Positions 1 to 8,580 of a DNA stretch of 64,000 nt are shown here, piece by piece. Below the pieces are notes generated by a model, which did not search any database, had not been told where the DNA came from, and was given only the letters and a program-made list of their open reading frames with translations. Numbering within the stretch: position 1 is the first letter of the stretch; every line of letters begins with the position of its first letter. This DNA is from Candidatus Melainabacteria bacterium. Its GTDB lineage: Bacteria > Cyanobacteriota > Vampirovibrionia > Vampirovibrionales > Vampirovibrionaceae. Location of the stretch: assembly GCA_902168245.1 (NCBI GenBank), contig CABHPA010000025.1:1-64000 (forward strand), read 5' to 3'. A program made the position numbers and the translations under genes.

Positions 1-2064
1 GCTGTGGTTATTGAACAGCACAGCCAAATGGGGAGCCTTGATGGGCGTACCGCTTTGGGCCGCGTGAATGCCCAGTGAATTGACATCCAATCGCCCGTTA
101 AACTGTAAGCCGGTGCTGGCCGTTACGTCGAGGTTCGCCTCGCCGCTATACGGATTCAACTGGGCCAGCAGGGCATGGGCTTGCGGCAGTTTGGCCAGCA
201 CCTCGTTCTTGAAGTTTTTCAGTTGTATATGGTTGCCCCGTAGCCGAAGCCGATAGCCGGACTGTTCGGGATGGGCCAGGTTGGGCTGGATGTCGCCGTC
301 CGCCAGGAATTCGGAACTGCCGAGCAAGCCCCGGAAATGGTCAACGTGAATCAGGTTGTCCCCCAGGCGCAGCAAGCCTCGAATCCCCTGCACCAGCAAG
401 CCGGTTTTGGGATCCTGGTAACGGGCGTCCTGCACCTCGATTTGCCCGTTGTAACGCGGGAGTGCCGCCGTTTTATCCTGCGGGGAAAGCTGGCCGCTGA
501 AGGCAATTTTCCCGTCGAAGCGATTCACCTGGATGCCTTGTTTCTGGCTGACCAGTTGCCCGTTTCGCACCTGAAGGTCGCCGCTGTAACGCAGCGACGG
601 ATGTTGCAACCCGGAGCCTTCAAATTTGACCTGCCCGTTGACGTGTTGGGCCAGCAAGCCTTGGGAGGCGTCCTCGAAACTGCCGTTGCGAATGGTGATT
701 AAGCCTTTATAGCGCGGGTTTTTCCCGGTGCCGGAAAGATGCGCGTAAACATCTATTAATCCTTTCACGTTGCGGCCTTGCAGCGGATCTCCCGAAGCGG
801 CGAACCGGGCGGCGTTTTTCCGCAGCGAATTGACCCGCAGCCCTTTGCCGACCAACACGGCGTCCACCTGGTCGGTATCCAGTCGGTAATTGCCTTGCAG
901 CGTTAGCGGCAGGTTCCCCAGCCGGAAATCCAGGTTGGGCAAGCGAATTTCCTGGCCTTTCAACTGAATGTCTCCGTGGACGCCCTCTATCATGGGGTTC
1001 GGCCATTGCCCGGCCTGGGCCAGGGACACGCCATCAAGGCTAATTAGCCCTTCCGTGCCGGTAACGCGCGGGGTGGGTTTGGAAAAATCGATGGTAAAGC
1101 GGGTGTTGGCGATGAGCGCATTGCCGCGCGCAAAGTAGCGGCTTAGCTCTGCGGGGATGGGCAGGCCAAAGGTATCGCCCAGTTGCAGGGAGAGCGTTTG
1201 AGCCAGTTGCAAATCCAGCGGGTTGGCTTGTATGCTTCCCTGCCCGGCCTGGTTGTTCGGGTGACGGTATTTTAAATCCAGGTTGAGGCCCGGGCCTTGC
1301 ATCTGCAAGACTAATCGGCCCAGCGCCTCTGCGGTCAACTTGCCTTTCTTTAATGCTGCCTGCGGGACTTCAAGCAGCAAATGGTAACTGCCCAGCGTGC
1401 GGTGCGCTAAAGCCCCGTTACGGGAACCGGAACTCAGCAGGTACGCCAACGCGCCGCTGCCCAGCACGGAAACAGGCTTGCTGGATTCCAGGTGGCGGAT
1501 GGATATTTGCTTGCCTTCCACCCGGAAGCGTTGCACCGTGGGAAGCAGTTTGCGGGTGGTTCCGGCCAGTTTCACGTCCTCAATCAGGTAGTCGCTCAGC
1601 AGCACTTCGGTATCGTGCATTTCGGCGGGCTTTAAAAAGCCGGTTTGCTTGGGTTTGTATAGTTTCAGCTTGATTTCCCTGAAAAAATTGGCCTTGCCGA
1701 TGGGAATACGCACGTGGTTCAGGTGAATCTTGGCGATTTCCGGCACTTGCCGGGTAAGGATGGGCAGATACCGAATCTGGACGGTGATATTCTCAATGCT
1801 GCCCAGCGCATTTTTGCGCATATCCGTAATGGCGTTGGTATTCAGGTTCACCTGGATGCCCTGGAACAACGTGGGTTCCAGCGTCAGTTCCCGAATGCGG
1901 AAATTGACCCCGGTCGATTCATGCAATCCCACTTCAATCGACTGCTTGAGCGCCTCCTTGTCGATGAGGTTCATCAACAGCGGGACGCCCTGATGAACGG
2001 CGATTCCGGCTACAAGCCCCAGCGAAACCAATAAGACGGCTGTTTGAGTCGCTTTCCGATTCAC
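1..2064 (-). CDS. AsmA/TamB-like large envelope protein, N-terminal part (runs off window)
   Basis: The frame is open from a GTG at 2064 to the left edge without a stop, at least 688 residues. The GTG is chosen because GGGGGA stands six bases upstream and no ATG fits. The protein opens with a short basic stretch and one hydrophobic segment (residues 5-22), then long beta-rich, repetitive stretches rich in LNL, VQ, KGL and GQ turns. It has the look of AsmA/TamB/YhdP-type proteins, which are anchored in the inner membrane, span the periplasm and take part in lipid transport or outer-membrane assembly. The family call rests on overall character only; the C-terminal domain that would settle it is outside the window. 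tatA lies just upstream in the same direction. Confidence 0.6.
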   Translation of the reverse strand, partial: MNRKATQTAVLLVSLGLVAGIAVHQGVPLLMNLIDKEALKQSIEVGLHESTGVNFRIRELTLEPTLFQGIQVNLNTNAITDMRKNALGSIENITVQIRYLPILTRQVPEIAKIHLNHVRIPIGKANFFREIKLKLYKPKQTGFLKPAEMHDTEVLLSDYLIEDVKLAGTTRKLLPTVQRFRVEGKQISIRHLESSKPVSVLGSGALAYLLSSGSRNGALAHRTLGSYHLLLEVPQAALKKGKLTAEALGRLVLQMQGPGLNLDLKYRHPNNQAGQGSIQANPLDLQLAQTLSLQLGDTFGLPIPAELSRYFARGNALIANTRFTIDFSKPTPRVTGTEGLISLDGVSLAQAGQWPNPMIEGVHGDIQLKGQEIRLPNLDFRLGNLPLTLQGNYRLDTDQVDAVLVGKGLRVNSLRKNAARFAASGDPLQGRNVKGLIDVYAHLSGTGKNPRYKGLITIRNGSFEDASQGLLAQHVNGQVKFEGSGLQHPSLRYSGDLQVRNGQLVSQKQGIQVNRFDGKIAFSGQLSPQDKTAALPRYNGQIEVQDARYQDPKTGLLVQGIRGLLRLGDNLIHVDHFRGLLGSSEFLADGDIQPNLAHPEQSGYRLRLRGNHIQLKNFKNEVLAKLPQAHALLAQLNPYSGEANLDVTASTGLQFNGRLDVNSLGIHAAQSGTPIKAPHLAVLFNNHS

Positions 2065-2177
2065 GTGCGCTCCCCCATCATCATCATCCAGAACCTATTG
2101 AGCAGAAGTTGGCAATCCGGGTGTTTTGACGACAGATCAAAAATTGGAATTGGCGTGGCTTTCAGCGCAGGCTGGCC

Positions 2178-2387
2178 CTATTCAGGCTTATGCTCCGAGG
2201 TTTCGGCCACTTTAGGGTTGGAGCCGTTGGCGGCTTCCTTGAATTGCTTGACGCCGTCGCCCAGCGACTTCATAACGCCCGGCAGTTTGCCCGGCCCGAA
2301 CAGGATAAGCACCAGCAGGACAATCAGCGATAATTCCGGTAAGCCCAGGTTGGGAAGGATGAATAACAATTCGGTTTGAAGCTGCAT
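2178..2387 (-). CDS. tatA: Sec-independent protein translocase subunit TatA/TatE family
   Basis: This 69-residue protein has the TatA/B plan: a short periplasmic N-terminus, one hydrophobic helix at about residues 8-29, the hinge motif FGPGKLP (residues 30-36), and an amphipathic helix (GVMKSLGDGVKQFKEA) followed by a short charged tail. TatA forms the pore-like assembly of the twin-arginine pathway, which exports folded proteins across the inner membrane. The length favours TatA/E over the longer TatB. No tatC is next to it. It is transcribed towards the AsmA-like gene and away from the Fur-family gene. Confidence 0.9.
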   Translation of the reverse strand: MQLQTELLFILPNLGLPELSLIVLLVLILFGPGKLPGVMKSLGDGVKQFKEAANGSNPKVAETSEHKPE

Positions 2388-2551
2388 GGGATTTGCCTTT
2401 AAGCTTGGCCCGCAATCTCTTTACGGTGCTGGGCGACTGTAAGTTTCACGGATGCGGATAGTGCTGTAAGTGGCCCTGGACAATGGCATGGCCTTGTTTT
2501 ACGCTGCCCCGGGCGCTTGCGGAATTGCGCTATGTGTGGTTTCTTACGGGT

Positions 2552-2612
2552 TGCATAGCATATTCCACAGCGTTGCTAGTTTCAGAGCATTGCGTGTATG
2601 CTATATTCTACA
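2552..2612. promoter_or_regulatory. Pair of 18-bp direct repeats, candidate operator of the Fur-family gene
   Basis: TGCATAGCATATTCCACA (2552-2569) and TGTATGCTATATTCTACA (2595-2612) agree at 13 of 18 positions and are 43 bp apart, close to four helical turns. They lie between tatA and the Fur-family gene. The second copy overlaps the first ATG (2598) and a possible -10 (TATGCT 2597-2602, with TTGCTA 2573-2578 at 18 bp). Autoregulation is typical of Fur proteins; that these repeats are the operator is an inference. Confidence 0.4.
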
Positions 2613-3128
2613 AAAAAATCGGTGAAAAAAGAAATGCAGCCTGAAAAAACGAAGATTGGCCAAGAACCGGCTGAATCGCTACAGACCCGCGCAGAACTTT
2701 CGGACATCCTCAGGAAGAAAGGATTCCGCCTGACGCCGCAAAGAGAAAAAATTCTGGATATTTTTTACGAGCTTCCCGCCGGGGAGCATCTTAGCGCCGA
2801 GGAATTGCAAAAGGCGCTGCGGACGGAGAACTCCGACATCAGCTTGGCGACGTCGTATCGCACCTTAAAGCTGCTGGCCTCGCTGAACGTATTGCGCGAA
2901 CTGGATTTTGCCGAAGACCACAAGCATTACGAACTGGCCCGCAACCCCAAGTCGCCGCATCATCACATTATCTGCCTGGATTGCGGAAAAACAGAGGAAT
3001 TCGAGAGCGAGGAGATCATTCGGCTGTCTGAGGATCTGGCGCGCGAACGGGGTTTTCAGATTGTGGACGTGCAGCTCAAGCTGTTCGCCCTGTGCGAACA
3101 ACACGTCACCGAGCCCAAAGCCAGCTAG
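2598..3128 (+). CDS. Fur/PerR-family metal- or peroxide-responsive transcriptional repressor
   Basis: The 176-residue frame carries a Fur-type winged helix (LRKKGFRLTPQREKILDIF, about residues 39-57) and a metal-binding dimerisation domain with HHHIICLDCGKTEEF. Members bind operators when loaded with iron, zinc or manganese. Only one CxxC is present; the usual second CxxC is reduced to a single Cys near the end (LCEQH), so a structural Cys4 zinc site seems absent. Whether it is Fur, PerR or Zur cannot be decided. The start is uncertain: ATG 2598 lies inside a possible operator and none of ATG 2598, GTG 2622 or ATG 2634 has a good ribosome binding site; ATG 2634 would give 164 residues. Confidence 0.85.
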   Translation: MLYSTKKSVKKEMQPEKTKIGQEPAESLQTRAELSDILRKKGFRLTPQREKILDIFYELPAGEHLSAEELQKALRTENSDISLATSYRTLKLLASLNVLRELDFAEDHKHYELARNPKSPHHHIICLDCGKTEEFESEEIIRLSEDLARERGFQIVDVQLKLFALCEQHVTEPKAS

Positions 3129-3201
3129 GGCCGAAGCTCAATTGCCTCTGGGCCGACTTTTTGAATCGTTTGCTGAATGATCGATTGATGTCCCCTCTCT
3201 T

Positions 3202-3696
3202 TTAGTACACCGATACGTCGGTGATGGCCTTGTAGGTTACATCGAACTGGGATGGGATGATGGAAATCGGCCCGGAAATGGTGGGAATGCTCAGGCTGCC
3301 GAAAAAGGGCGAAAACGTTACGGTTACATCCGCCTGATAGGCATGCTGGTTGGGTACCTGGCTGACGGTGGCCGTCTTTACGGTTAGCCCGGCGGCGGAA
3401 AGTTTGTTATCGAGCTGGGTTTGCCCGGTTTTGGCGTTGTGGTAAATGGAGGCCGTGTAAGCCCCGTCCCGTGCGGCCATTTTGGCACCCTCGTACACCA
3501 TCCAGGCCCGGCCCAACTCAATAATGAAAAACAGCATGACCACCACAAACGGCAGGGTCAGCACCAGTTCCACCAGGTTTTGTCCCCGGTGGCAGGCCCG
3601 CTGGTGTTTTGGGCGAACCGCTTGTGCCTTGGCTTGGGTGTTGCGTATCACGGACGATATTCCCTCGCAGTGTTTGCTAGAAGGGGTATCGGCCAT
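3202..3696 (-). CDS. TadE-like pseudopilin / pilus assembly protein
   Basis: The protein has 164 residues. After about 37 mostly polar, basic residues comes the TadE-type core: RGQNLVELVLTLPFVVVMLFFI followed by ELGRAWMVYEGAKMAARDGA. A Gly/Gln-Glu membrane segment with a glutamate at the fifth position after the processing site is typical of TadE/TadF minor pseudopilins of Flp pili. The rest is beta-rich and probably extracytoplasmic. No other tad gene is in the window, so it may be an orphan or serve a tad cluster elsewhere. It follows nadD on the same strand with a gap of about 67 bases. Confidence 0.75.
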   Translation of the reverse strand: MADTPSSKHCEGISSVIRNTQAKAQAVRPKHQRACHRGQNLVELVLTLPFVVVMLFFIIELGRAWMVYEGAKMAARDGAYTASIYHNAKTGQTQLDNKLSAAGLTVKTATVSQVPNQHAYQADVTVTFSPFFGSLSIPTISGPISIIPSQFDVTYKAITDVSVY

Positions 3697-3763
3697 TCGC
3701 GCAAAAAGTTTAAATCCCCGGCCCTGCTCTGTAACACAAATTTACAGTAAATTTACAGACTGT

Positions 3764-4420
3764 TTAAAATGGCGAGGGCTGGGAACCATACAGCCCGTTG
3801 TCCCGAATGTAGCGCCGAACCGGCTCCGGCAGGAAGTAGCGCAGTCCGTCTGTGGCTTGGGCGGGCAGCTCTTTTAATATTTCCCGCACCCAGCTAGAGG
3901 AAATGGACAACATGGGCATCAGAATAAAGCGGGTATTCAGGCGAACGGTGCGGCCGTTCAGCTCAATACTTTCCACGCCCGGTACGCCCGGTCGGGGCGC
4001 TTGTAAAAAGCAGGCGGCCTCAATCAAGGCTTCGGGTTCTCGCCAACTGGCCAGGTTCGCCAGTGCGTCCGAGCCGATGATGAGCGGTACCGGCGTTTGC
4101 ACCAGGCCTTGTTCAATCAGGCGCCGCAATGTATCGATGGTGTAGCTTTTGCCGTCCCGTTTCAGCTCAATATCGCAGACCTGAAACGCCGGGTTGTCGG
4201 CCATGGCCCGCTGAACCATGTTGAATCGGTGCCGGGCGTCCAGCAGATCCGCTTCATGGTGACGATGGGGCGGGTTGCCCGCCGGAATGAACGTTATGCG
4301 CTCCAGCCTCAGATTGCTTGAGAACTGGCGCAGCGCCGCCTGGGCAATCATCAGATGGCCGGTGTGAACCGGGTTGAATGTCCCGAAGTACAGGCCGCTA
4401 TGTGGGGCGATGCCAGGCAT
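3764..4420 (-). CDS. nadD: Nicotinate-nucleotide adenylyltransferase
   Basis: NadD joins nicotinate mononucleotide and ATP to give deamido-NAD, the penultimate step of NAD synthesis in the cytoplasm. The 218-residue length is normal. The nucleotidyltransferase signature GLYFGTFNPVHTGHL is at residues 7-21, and the C-terminal ISSSWVREIL corresponds to the family's ISSTxIR motif. The upstream hypothetical gene ends only 9 bases before this start, so the two are probably co-transcribed. Confidence 0.95.
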   Translation of the reverse strand: MPGIAPHSGLYFGTFNPVHTGHLMIAQAALRQFSSNLRLERITFIPAGNPPHRHHEADLLDARHRFNMVQRAMADNPAFQVCDIELKRDGKSYTIDTLRRLIEQGLVQTPVPLIIGSDALANLASWREPEALIEAACFLQAPRPGVPGVESIELNGRTVRLNTRFILMPMLSISSSWVREILKELPAQATDGLRYFLPEPVRRYIRDNGLYGSQPSPF

Positions 4421-4429
4421 CCGATGCCG

Positions 4430-4879
4430 TTAATCCTGGTAGGTTTTGTGGTATTCGGCCAACTCGTCGTGCAGATCGGCAAGGCGGCGGGCTTCGGCTT
4501 CCCGAATTTCGCGCAGATGCTCGTCATACTGCTTCAGGGTGGCAAAATCTTCCACGTGCAGGATGTAGGCCTTGTGGTTCTGGCTAAAAACCGTCCTGGA
4601 GCCGAGCAGGTGGATAATGGTGCCCAGCTCGGTGGCGGTAATCCGGTCGTACAGGTCGGGTACATCCGACACGCAGATGACGGACGTTTTACCGTCGGTA
4701 ATGGTGAAGGACTGTACTTTCTTGCGGTAGGACAAGATTTTATCCAGCACAACCGGCCATTCTTCGGGAAGCAGGCTGCCCTGTTTCACAATAGACAGGT
4801 CGGGAGCAGGTGATAACTGTTGGGCGAGTATTCTGTAGAGGGAAAGATCCATATGCAAAAGGGTGTCAATTCTAACCAA
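4430..4879 (-). CDS. Hypothetical soluble protein upstream of nadD
   Basis: This 149-residue (TTG start 4879) or 140-residue (ATG start 4852, MDLSLYRIL) protein has no signal peptide or membrane segment. It contains a compact alpha/beta region (IVKQGSLLPEEW to AYILHVEDF) and a charged helical tail (REIREAEARRLADLHDELAEYHK). I do not recognise a family. Neither start has a clear ribosome binding site; the ATG seems more natural. It is probably in one transcript with nadD. Confidence 0.7.
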   Translation of the reverse strand: MVRIDTLLHMDLSLYRILAQQLSPAPDLSIVKQGSLLPEEWPVVLDKILSYRKKVQSFTITDGKTSVICVSDVPDLYDRITATELGTIIHLLGSRTVFSQNHKAYILHVEDFATLKQYDEHLREIREAEARRLADLHDELAEYHKTYQD

Positions 4880-4954
4880 CTACTAAAGAATTTAGCCCAT
4901 CCACCGATATCTTACAAGTGGAAACATAAAGCTCAATGAACAGGATGGCAAGCG

Positions 4955-5395
4955 ATGGGTTTTGATGGCGTCCCCAGGCCCGCACAAGTCAATCCGTATA
5001 CGGATCCGTTGAACCCCTACACGGCGGCCAACGCGGCCCGCACGGATCAGGCCGGTAAGCCGCTGGTAAAAAGCCTTACCAAGGAAGAAAAAATCAAGGC
5101 GCTGGAAGAGGAAAAACGGGAATACCCGCAACAGGAGGACGAGGAGCAGGGCGAAGCGTTCTCCGAGGAGGAGGCCGAGCAGATTCGACTGTTCGCCAAA
5201 ATGCGCGGACTCATGAACGTATCGCTGGAAAGCGGGGTACGCTACGAGTTCCATATCAATCCACAAACCGGCCTGGTGGACATGGTGGAAGCGGAAACCG
5301 GCAAGGTGGTGCTGCAATTGCAGCCCGATGAGCTGATGTTGCTTTCCAAGCAAATCCAGCGCTATGCGGGCATGCTGACGGATCGCAGCGGATAG
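4955..5395 (+). CDS. FlaG-domain protein
   Basis: The 146-residue protein has a Pro/Asn-rich N-terminus, a very acidic charged stretch (about residues 43-75), and a C-terminal segment YEFHINPQTGLVDMVEAETGKVV followed by LQLQPDELMLLSKQI. That block matches the FlaG pattern: F-x-hydrophobic-D/N, a hydrophobic-V-x-D/E-xxTG-V segment and IPPEE-like ending. FlaG proteins affect flagellar filament length in other bacteria. No flagellin or fliD gene is adjacent, so the role here is inferred from the domain only. AGGA lies 9 bases before the ATG. A GGDEF-like gene follows 69 bases later. Confidence 0.65.
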   Translation: MGFDGVPRPAQVNPYTDPLNPYTAANAARTDQAGKPLVKSLTKEEKIKALEEEKREYPQQEDEEQGEAFSEEEAEQIRLFAKMRGLMNVSLESGVRYEFHINPQTGLVDMVEAETGKVVLQLQPDELMLLSKQIQRYAGMLTDRSG

Positions 5396-5464
5396 GGGAT
5401 TTTGTTAAACTGAGGCGAGTGAATCTGAGCCAAATCACCTGGATAGATTATAATAAGAGGCAGT

Positions 5465-6388
5465 ATGACTTCGATTTTTGTTTTGGAAGACGGGTTGCGT
5501 TCGGTTTCTGAAGCCTTGCCCGAAGAATTGCGGACACAACTGGCGCGACTGGTTGGGGAGCGATACCCGGTTGAGTTGTCCGCCGATTTGCCAGCCCTGC
5601 AAGCCTGTCTGGTGAAGCAACGGCAAGCGGTGGTGTTCTTTTCGGCGCCTGCCGCCGAGGTGCTGTCGGTTATGGATGCCTGTCGCACCCTGATGCCGGG
5701 CGTCGCCTTCGTTGCGATTCTACAGGACGCCCAGGCCCAGGACTTTTCGGTGTTTGAAATGGATTGCCACTTTTTGCCCCTGCCGCTGGATGATTTTACC
5801 CTGCTGGGCCAGCTTTCCGCCGCAATCCGCCAGAGCGAGCTGCTGGCCACCCTGGCCGATTCCAGCCAGATTGACGAAGTGACCAACCTGTTCAATCGCC
5901 GGTATTTCATGCAGCGGCTTAGCGAGGAAATTTCCCTCTCCCGGCGGCATCTGTCGCCTTTCTGTTGCGTGGTGGTGGGCATTCCGCTTTACCAGATGTA
6001 CCTGGACAGCTATGGCTATAATTTTATTAACGCCCTGTTAAGGTTCCTGGGGGATCGGGTGTCGGGCATGGTTCGCCACGAGGATATTGTGGCCCGCATT
6101 GGCGATGGGGAAATCGCCATTCTGCTTTCCCGTAGTACCGAAAAAGGGGCCAAGGTGTTTACAAGCCGGATGGTGAAGGGGCTGAACGCCTCGGTGTTCA
6201 AATATGGGGCTTACGAGGAGGAAATGCTGGTCTGCGCGGGCGTGGCCGGTTTCCCATTGCCGGAATTTTCGGGCGCGGATGCAGACACCATGGTGCGTTA
6301 TGCCCGCCATGCGCTACACCAGGCCAAAACCGCCGAGAACCCGGAAGAGAAAGTGCAGCTTTTTAGCGAGATTCACCCCGCGTTTTGA
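5465..6388 (+). CDS. Degenerate GGDEF-domain protein with receiver-like N-terminus
   Basis: The 307-residue protein has an N-terminal half resembling a receiver fold (VVFFSAPAAEVLSVMDACRTL and VAFVAILQD) but without a clear phospho-acceptor set. The second half is a GGDEF domain, opening with the typical DEVTNLFNRRYFMQRL. The active-site loop reads RIGDGEIAILL in place of R-GGDEF, so diguanylate cyclase activity is unlikely; it may bind GTP or c-di-GMP or act as a scaffold. AGAGG is correctly spaced before the ATG. Confidence 0.8.
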   Translation: MTSIFVLEDGLRSVSEALPEELRTQLARLVGERYPVELSADLPALQACLVKQRQAVVFFSAPAAEVLSVMDACRTLMPGVAFVAILQDAQAQDFSVFEMDCHFLPLPLDDFTLLGQLSAAIRQSELLATLADSSQIDEVTNLFNRRYFMQRLSEEISLSRRHLSPFCCVVVGIPLYQMYLDSYGYNFINALLRFLGDRVSGMVRHEDIVARIGDGEIAILLSRSTEKGAKVFTSRMVKGLNASVFKYGAYEEEMLVCAGVAGFPLPEFSGADADTMVRYARHALHQAKTAENPEEKVQLFSEIHPAF

Positions 6389-6490
6389 GATAGAGGCGGG
6401 GCAACCGGCGCGGGCTTCTGGACAACCCGTAGCGAGGCTGGCTGGTTGAACTGGTTCGGTTAAGGAACTTTACCTACGGCAGGGGCGTTT

Positions 6491-6520
6491 TTGACAGGCT
6501 TGCCCGTGTCATCCTAAGAT
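6491..6520 (+). promoter_or_regulatory. Sigma70-type promoter of the GH9 gene
   Basis: A perfect -35 TTGACA (6491-6496) and -10 TAAGAT (6515-6520) are separated by 18 bp. Transcription would start near 6527, leaving a leader of about 65 bases. That leader contains two near-identical 12-bp units at 6531-6542 and 6543-6554. Confidence 0.6.
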
Positions 6521-6591
6521 GATCCCTCATTGGAAAGCATTGTGGAAAGCACTGTTTTTTGATCGTCTGATAGAGACTAAGCGGTACCCCT

Positions 6592-8424
6592 ATGACTAGA
6601 ATCAGCTCCCAAGTCCGTCGTATTCCGGCTGTGTTGGCCTTGTGCGGTATTGCATTCCTGCTTCAGCAAGCCCAGGCCATGACATTCAGGACATCTTCCA
6701 TTGGTTACCATACTCAAGCGGCCAAGTTTGTGGTGCTGGAAGACATTCCCTCCGACCAGAACGTGGAAGTGGTGCTGTACGATCCGAATAAGCGAAATCC
6801 CAAGCTGCCGGTGCTAATGGGGGCCGCCGTTTTCAAAATAGAGAAAACCCGTGTCTATGAGGACACTACCAAGGCTGGCCCCGCCACCAAGAACCTGCTG
6901 CTCAATTTTTCGGATTTTAAAACGCCCGGTACTTACGAACTGCGGGTGGAAGGCACCACCATCAAGTCTGACCCGGTTAAAATCGGCGACTACCTGTACT
7001 GGGATACTTTAAAGCCGGTGGTGAAGGGGTTTTACTTTCAGCGGTGCGGGCAGGCAGTTGAGGAAAGAACCCTCAAGCTGTTCCATTCGGCCTGCCACCT
7101 GAAGGATGCCGATTTTATCTTTCCGCCCAAAGGGATGCTGGATGGCGATACCGGCCAGGATGTGATTGGCGGTTGGCACAACGGCGGGGATTACGCCAAG
7201 TATGTCACCTCTACAGCTTTGTCTGCCGCGCGACTAATGTCCATGAATGAATGGGATTCCAAACCGTTCAAGTATTTTCGGTTGGAATATCCGCTGTTTG
7301 AGCCGGGTTACGGTTCCACGGACGATTTGCACCATGAAATCAAGGCGGGCCTAGATTGGCTGATTGCCATGCAGCGCCGGGACGGGGCCATGTATCGCAA
7401 GGTGGCGGGTAAGCAGTGGCCCGGTAAAATCTTGCCGGAGGACGATGAGCAGCGCCGCTTTATTTATGGCGTTTCCACGCAGGATACCGCCAACGCGGCC
7501 GCCGTGTGGGCAATGGCCGCGCGGGATTTCAAAAAGGCGGATCTGGGCTACAGCGTTAAAAGTCTGCTTCAGGCCGAAAAAGCATGGGGCTTTCTGGAAA
7601 CCCGCACGGAGTTTCTGGTGCAGCGATCGGATAGCGACTACAGCGGCTCCGGCGAGTTCATCAATCCCAACAGCCGAACCGATACCCCGTATCGCTTCTG
7701 GGCTGCCGCCGAACTGTACATTGCCACCGGGAAACTCAAGTACCATCAGTATTTTTTGCAACACCTCAACGAAATTTCCCTGGAGCGTTTTTCTTGGACG
7801 AACCCGGCCATTCTGGGCATTACAGATTACCTGCTGTACGCCAAAAATCAGGATGCAAAGACCGCTGATACGCTGAAAAGCGCCCTGTTGCGTCTGGCGG
7901 ATGAGCTGGCAGACAGTGCGGAAAACGATCTCTACGGTGTTGGGCTGTCCAAGTATGGCATGTCCTCCAATCAGGAGATTGCCGAGCGGGCCGCCATCCT
8001 GATGGGTGCCTACCGCCTGAGCGGGCAAACGTACTACCGGGATGTGGCCAGCCGTATGGCCAGTTACTTTTTCGGGGTGAATCCCATGGGGATGACTTAC
8101 ATTACCGGATTTCCCGGCAAGGCGGTGGCGCATCCCTCGCACCGCTGGGTGGAAGCCTCTGGCAAGCCAGTGTTGGGCTATGTGGTGGACGGCCCGAACG
8201 ACTACGCCACGGACGGTAAAACGCCCGTGAACCGGGGAGCGGCCAGTTACGTGGACGATGCCGCCGCGAAATCGGTGAATGAGCCGAAAATCCTGAACAA
8301 TGCGAGCCTGGCCTTTTTGCTGGCCGTGCTGAATGACGCCTACAACGTGCCTCCCCCGGAGGAAACCGGCCCCAAAAGTCCGCTGGAATTTGAGCTGGCC
8401 CCCGAAAAGTCCAAGCGGAAGTAA
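6592..8424 (+). CDS. Secreted glycoside hydrolase family 9 protein (cellulase-like) with N-terminal Ig-like domain
   Basis: A signal peptide (residues 1-29, ending AQA) precedes an Ig-like CelD_N domain (about 30-135) and a GH9 (alpha/alpha)6 barrel. GH9 enzymes are inverting beta-1,4-glucanases acting outside the cell. The motif that normally reads GGWxDAGD is GGWHNGGD (193-200): the second Asp (D200), the usual base, is kept, but the first Asp is Asn197 (codon 7180-7182). The C-terminal acid is present in NEP (E564), and the substrate-site GVNPMG and HPSHRW motifs are recognisable. Activity may be reduced or altered. In a predator of algae this could attack cell-wall glucan, which is speculation. 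It has its own promoter and no operon partner. Confidence 0.85.
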   Translation: MTRISSQVRRIPAVLALCGIAFLLQQAQAMTFRTSSIGYHTQAAKFVVLEDIPSDQNVEVVLYDPNKRNPKLPVLMGAAVFKIEKTRVYEDTTKAGPATKNLLLNFSDFKTPGTYELRVEGTTIKSDPVKIGDYLYWDTLKPVVKGFYFQRCGQAVEERTLKLFHSACHLKDADFIFPPKGMLDGDTGQDVIGGWHNGGDYAKYVTSTALSAARLMSMNEWDSKPFKYFRLEYPLFEPGYGSTDDLHHEIKAGLDWLIAMQRRDGAMYRKVAGKQWPGKILPEDDEQRRFIYGVSTQDTANAAAVWAMAARDFKKADLGYSVKSLLQAEKAWGFLETRTEFLVQRSDSDYSGSGEFINPNSRTDTPYRFWAAAELYIATGKLKYHQYFLQHLNEISLERFSWTNPAILGITDYLLYAKNQDAKTADTLKSALLRLADELADSAENDLYGVGLSKYGMSSNQEIAERAAILMGAYRLSGQTYYRDVASRMASYFFGVNPMGMTYITGFPGKAVAHPSHRWVEASGKPVLGYVVDGPNDYATDGKTPVNRGAASYVDDAAAKSVNEPKILNNASLAFLLAVLNDAYNVPPPEETGPKSPLEFELAPEKSKRK

Positions 8425-8580
8425 AAGCCCCAGAGATCTGGAGTACTCGTTAAGGCCGGGTAAAAATTGAGGATAGCCTCCTTTACGCGGCTGCCCTCCC
8501 GATGGCACAATAGGGTAGAAACGCCTCGATAGAGAGTTTGATTTCCCCAATCGCTTTACACAGATTGCAGAGCTTGAGTT

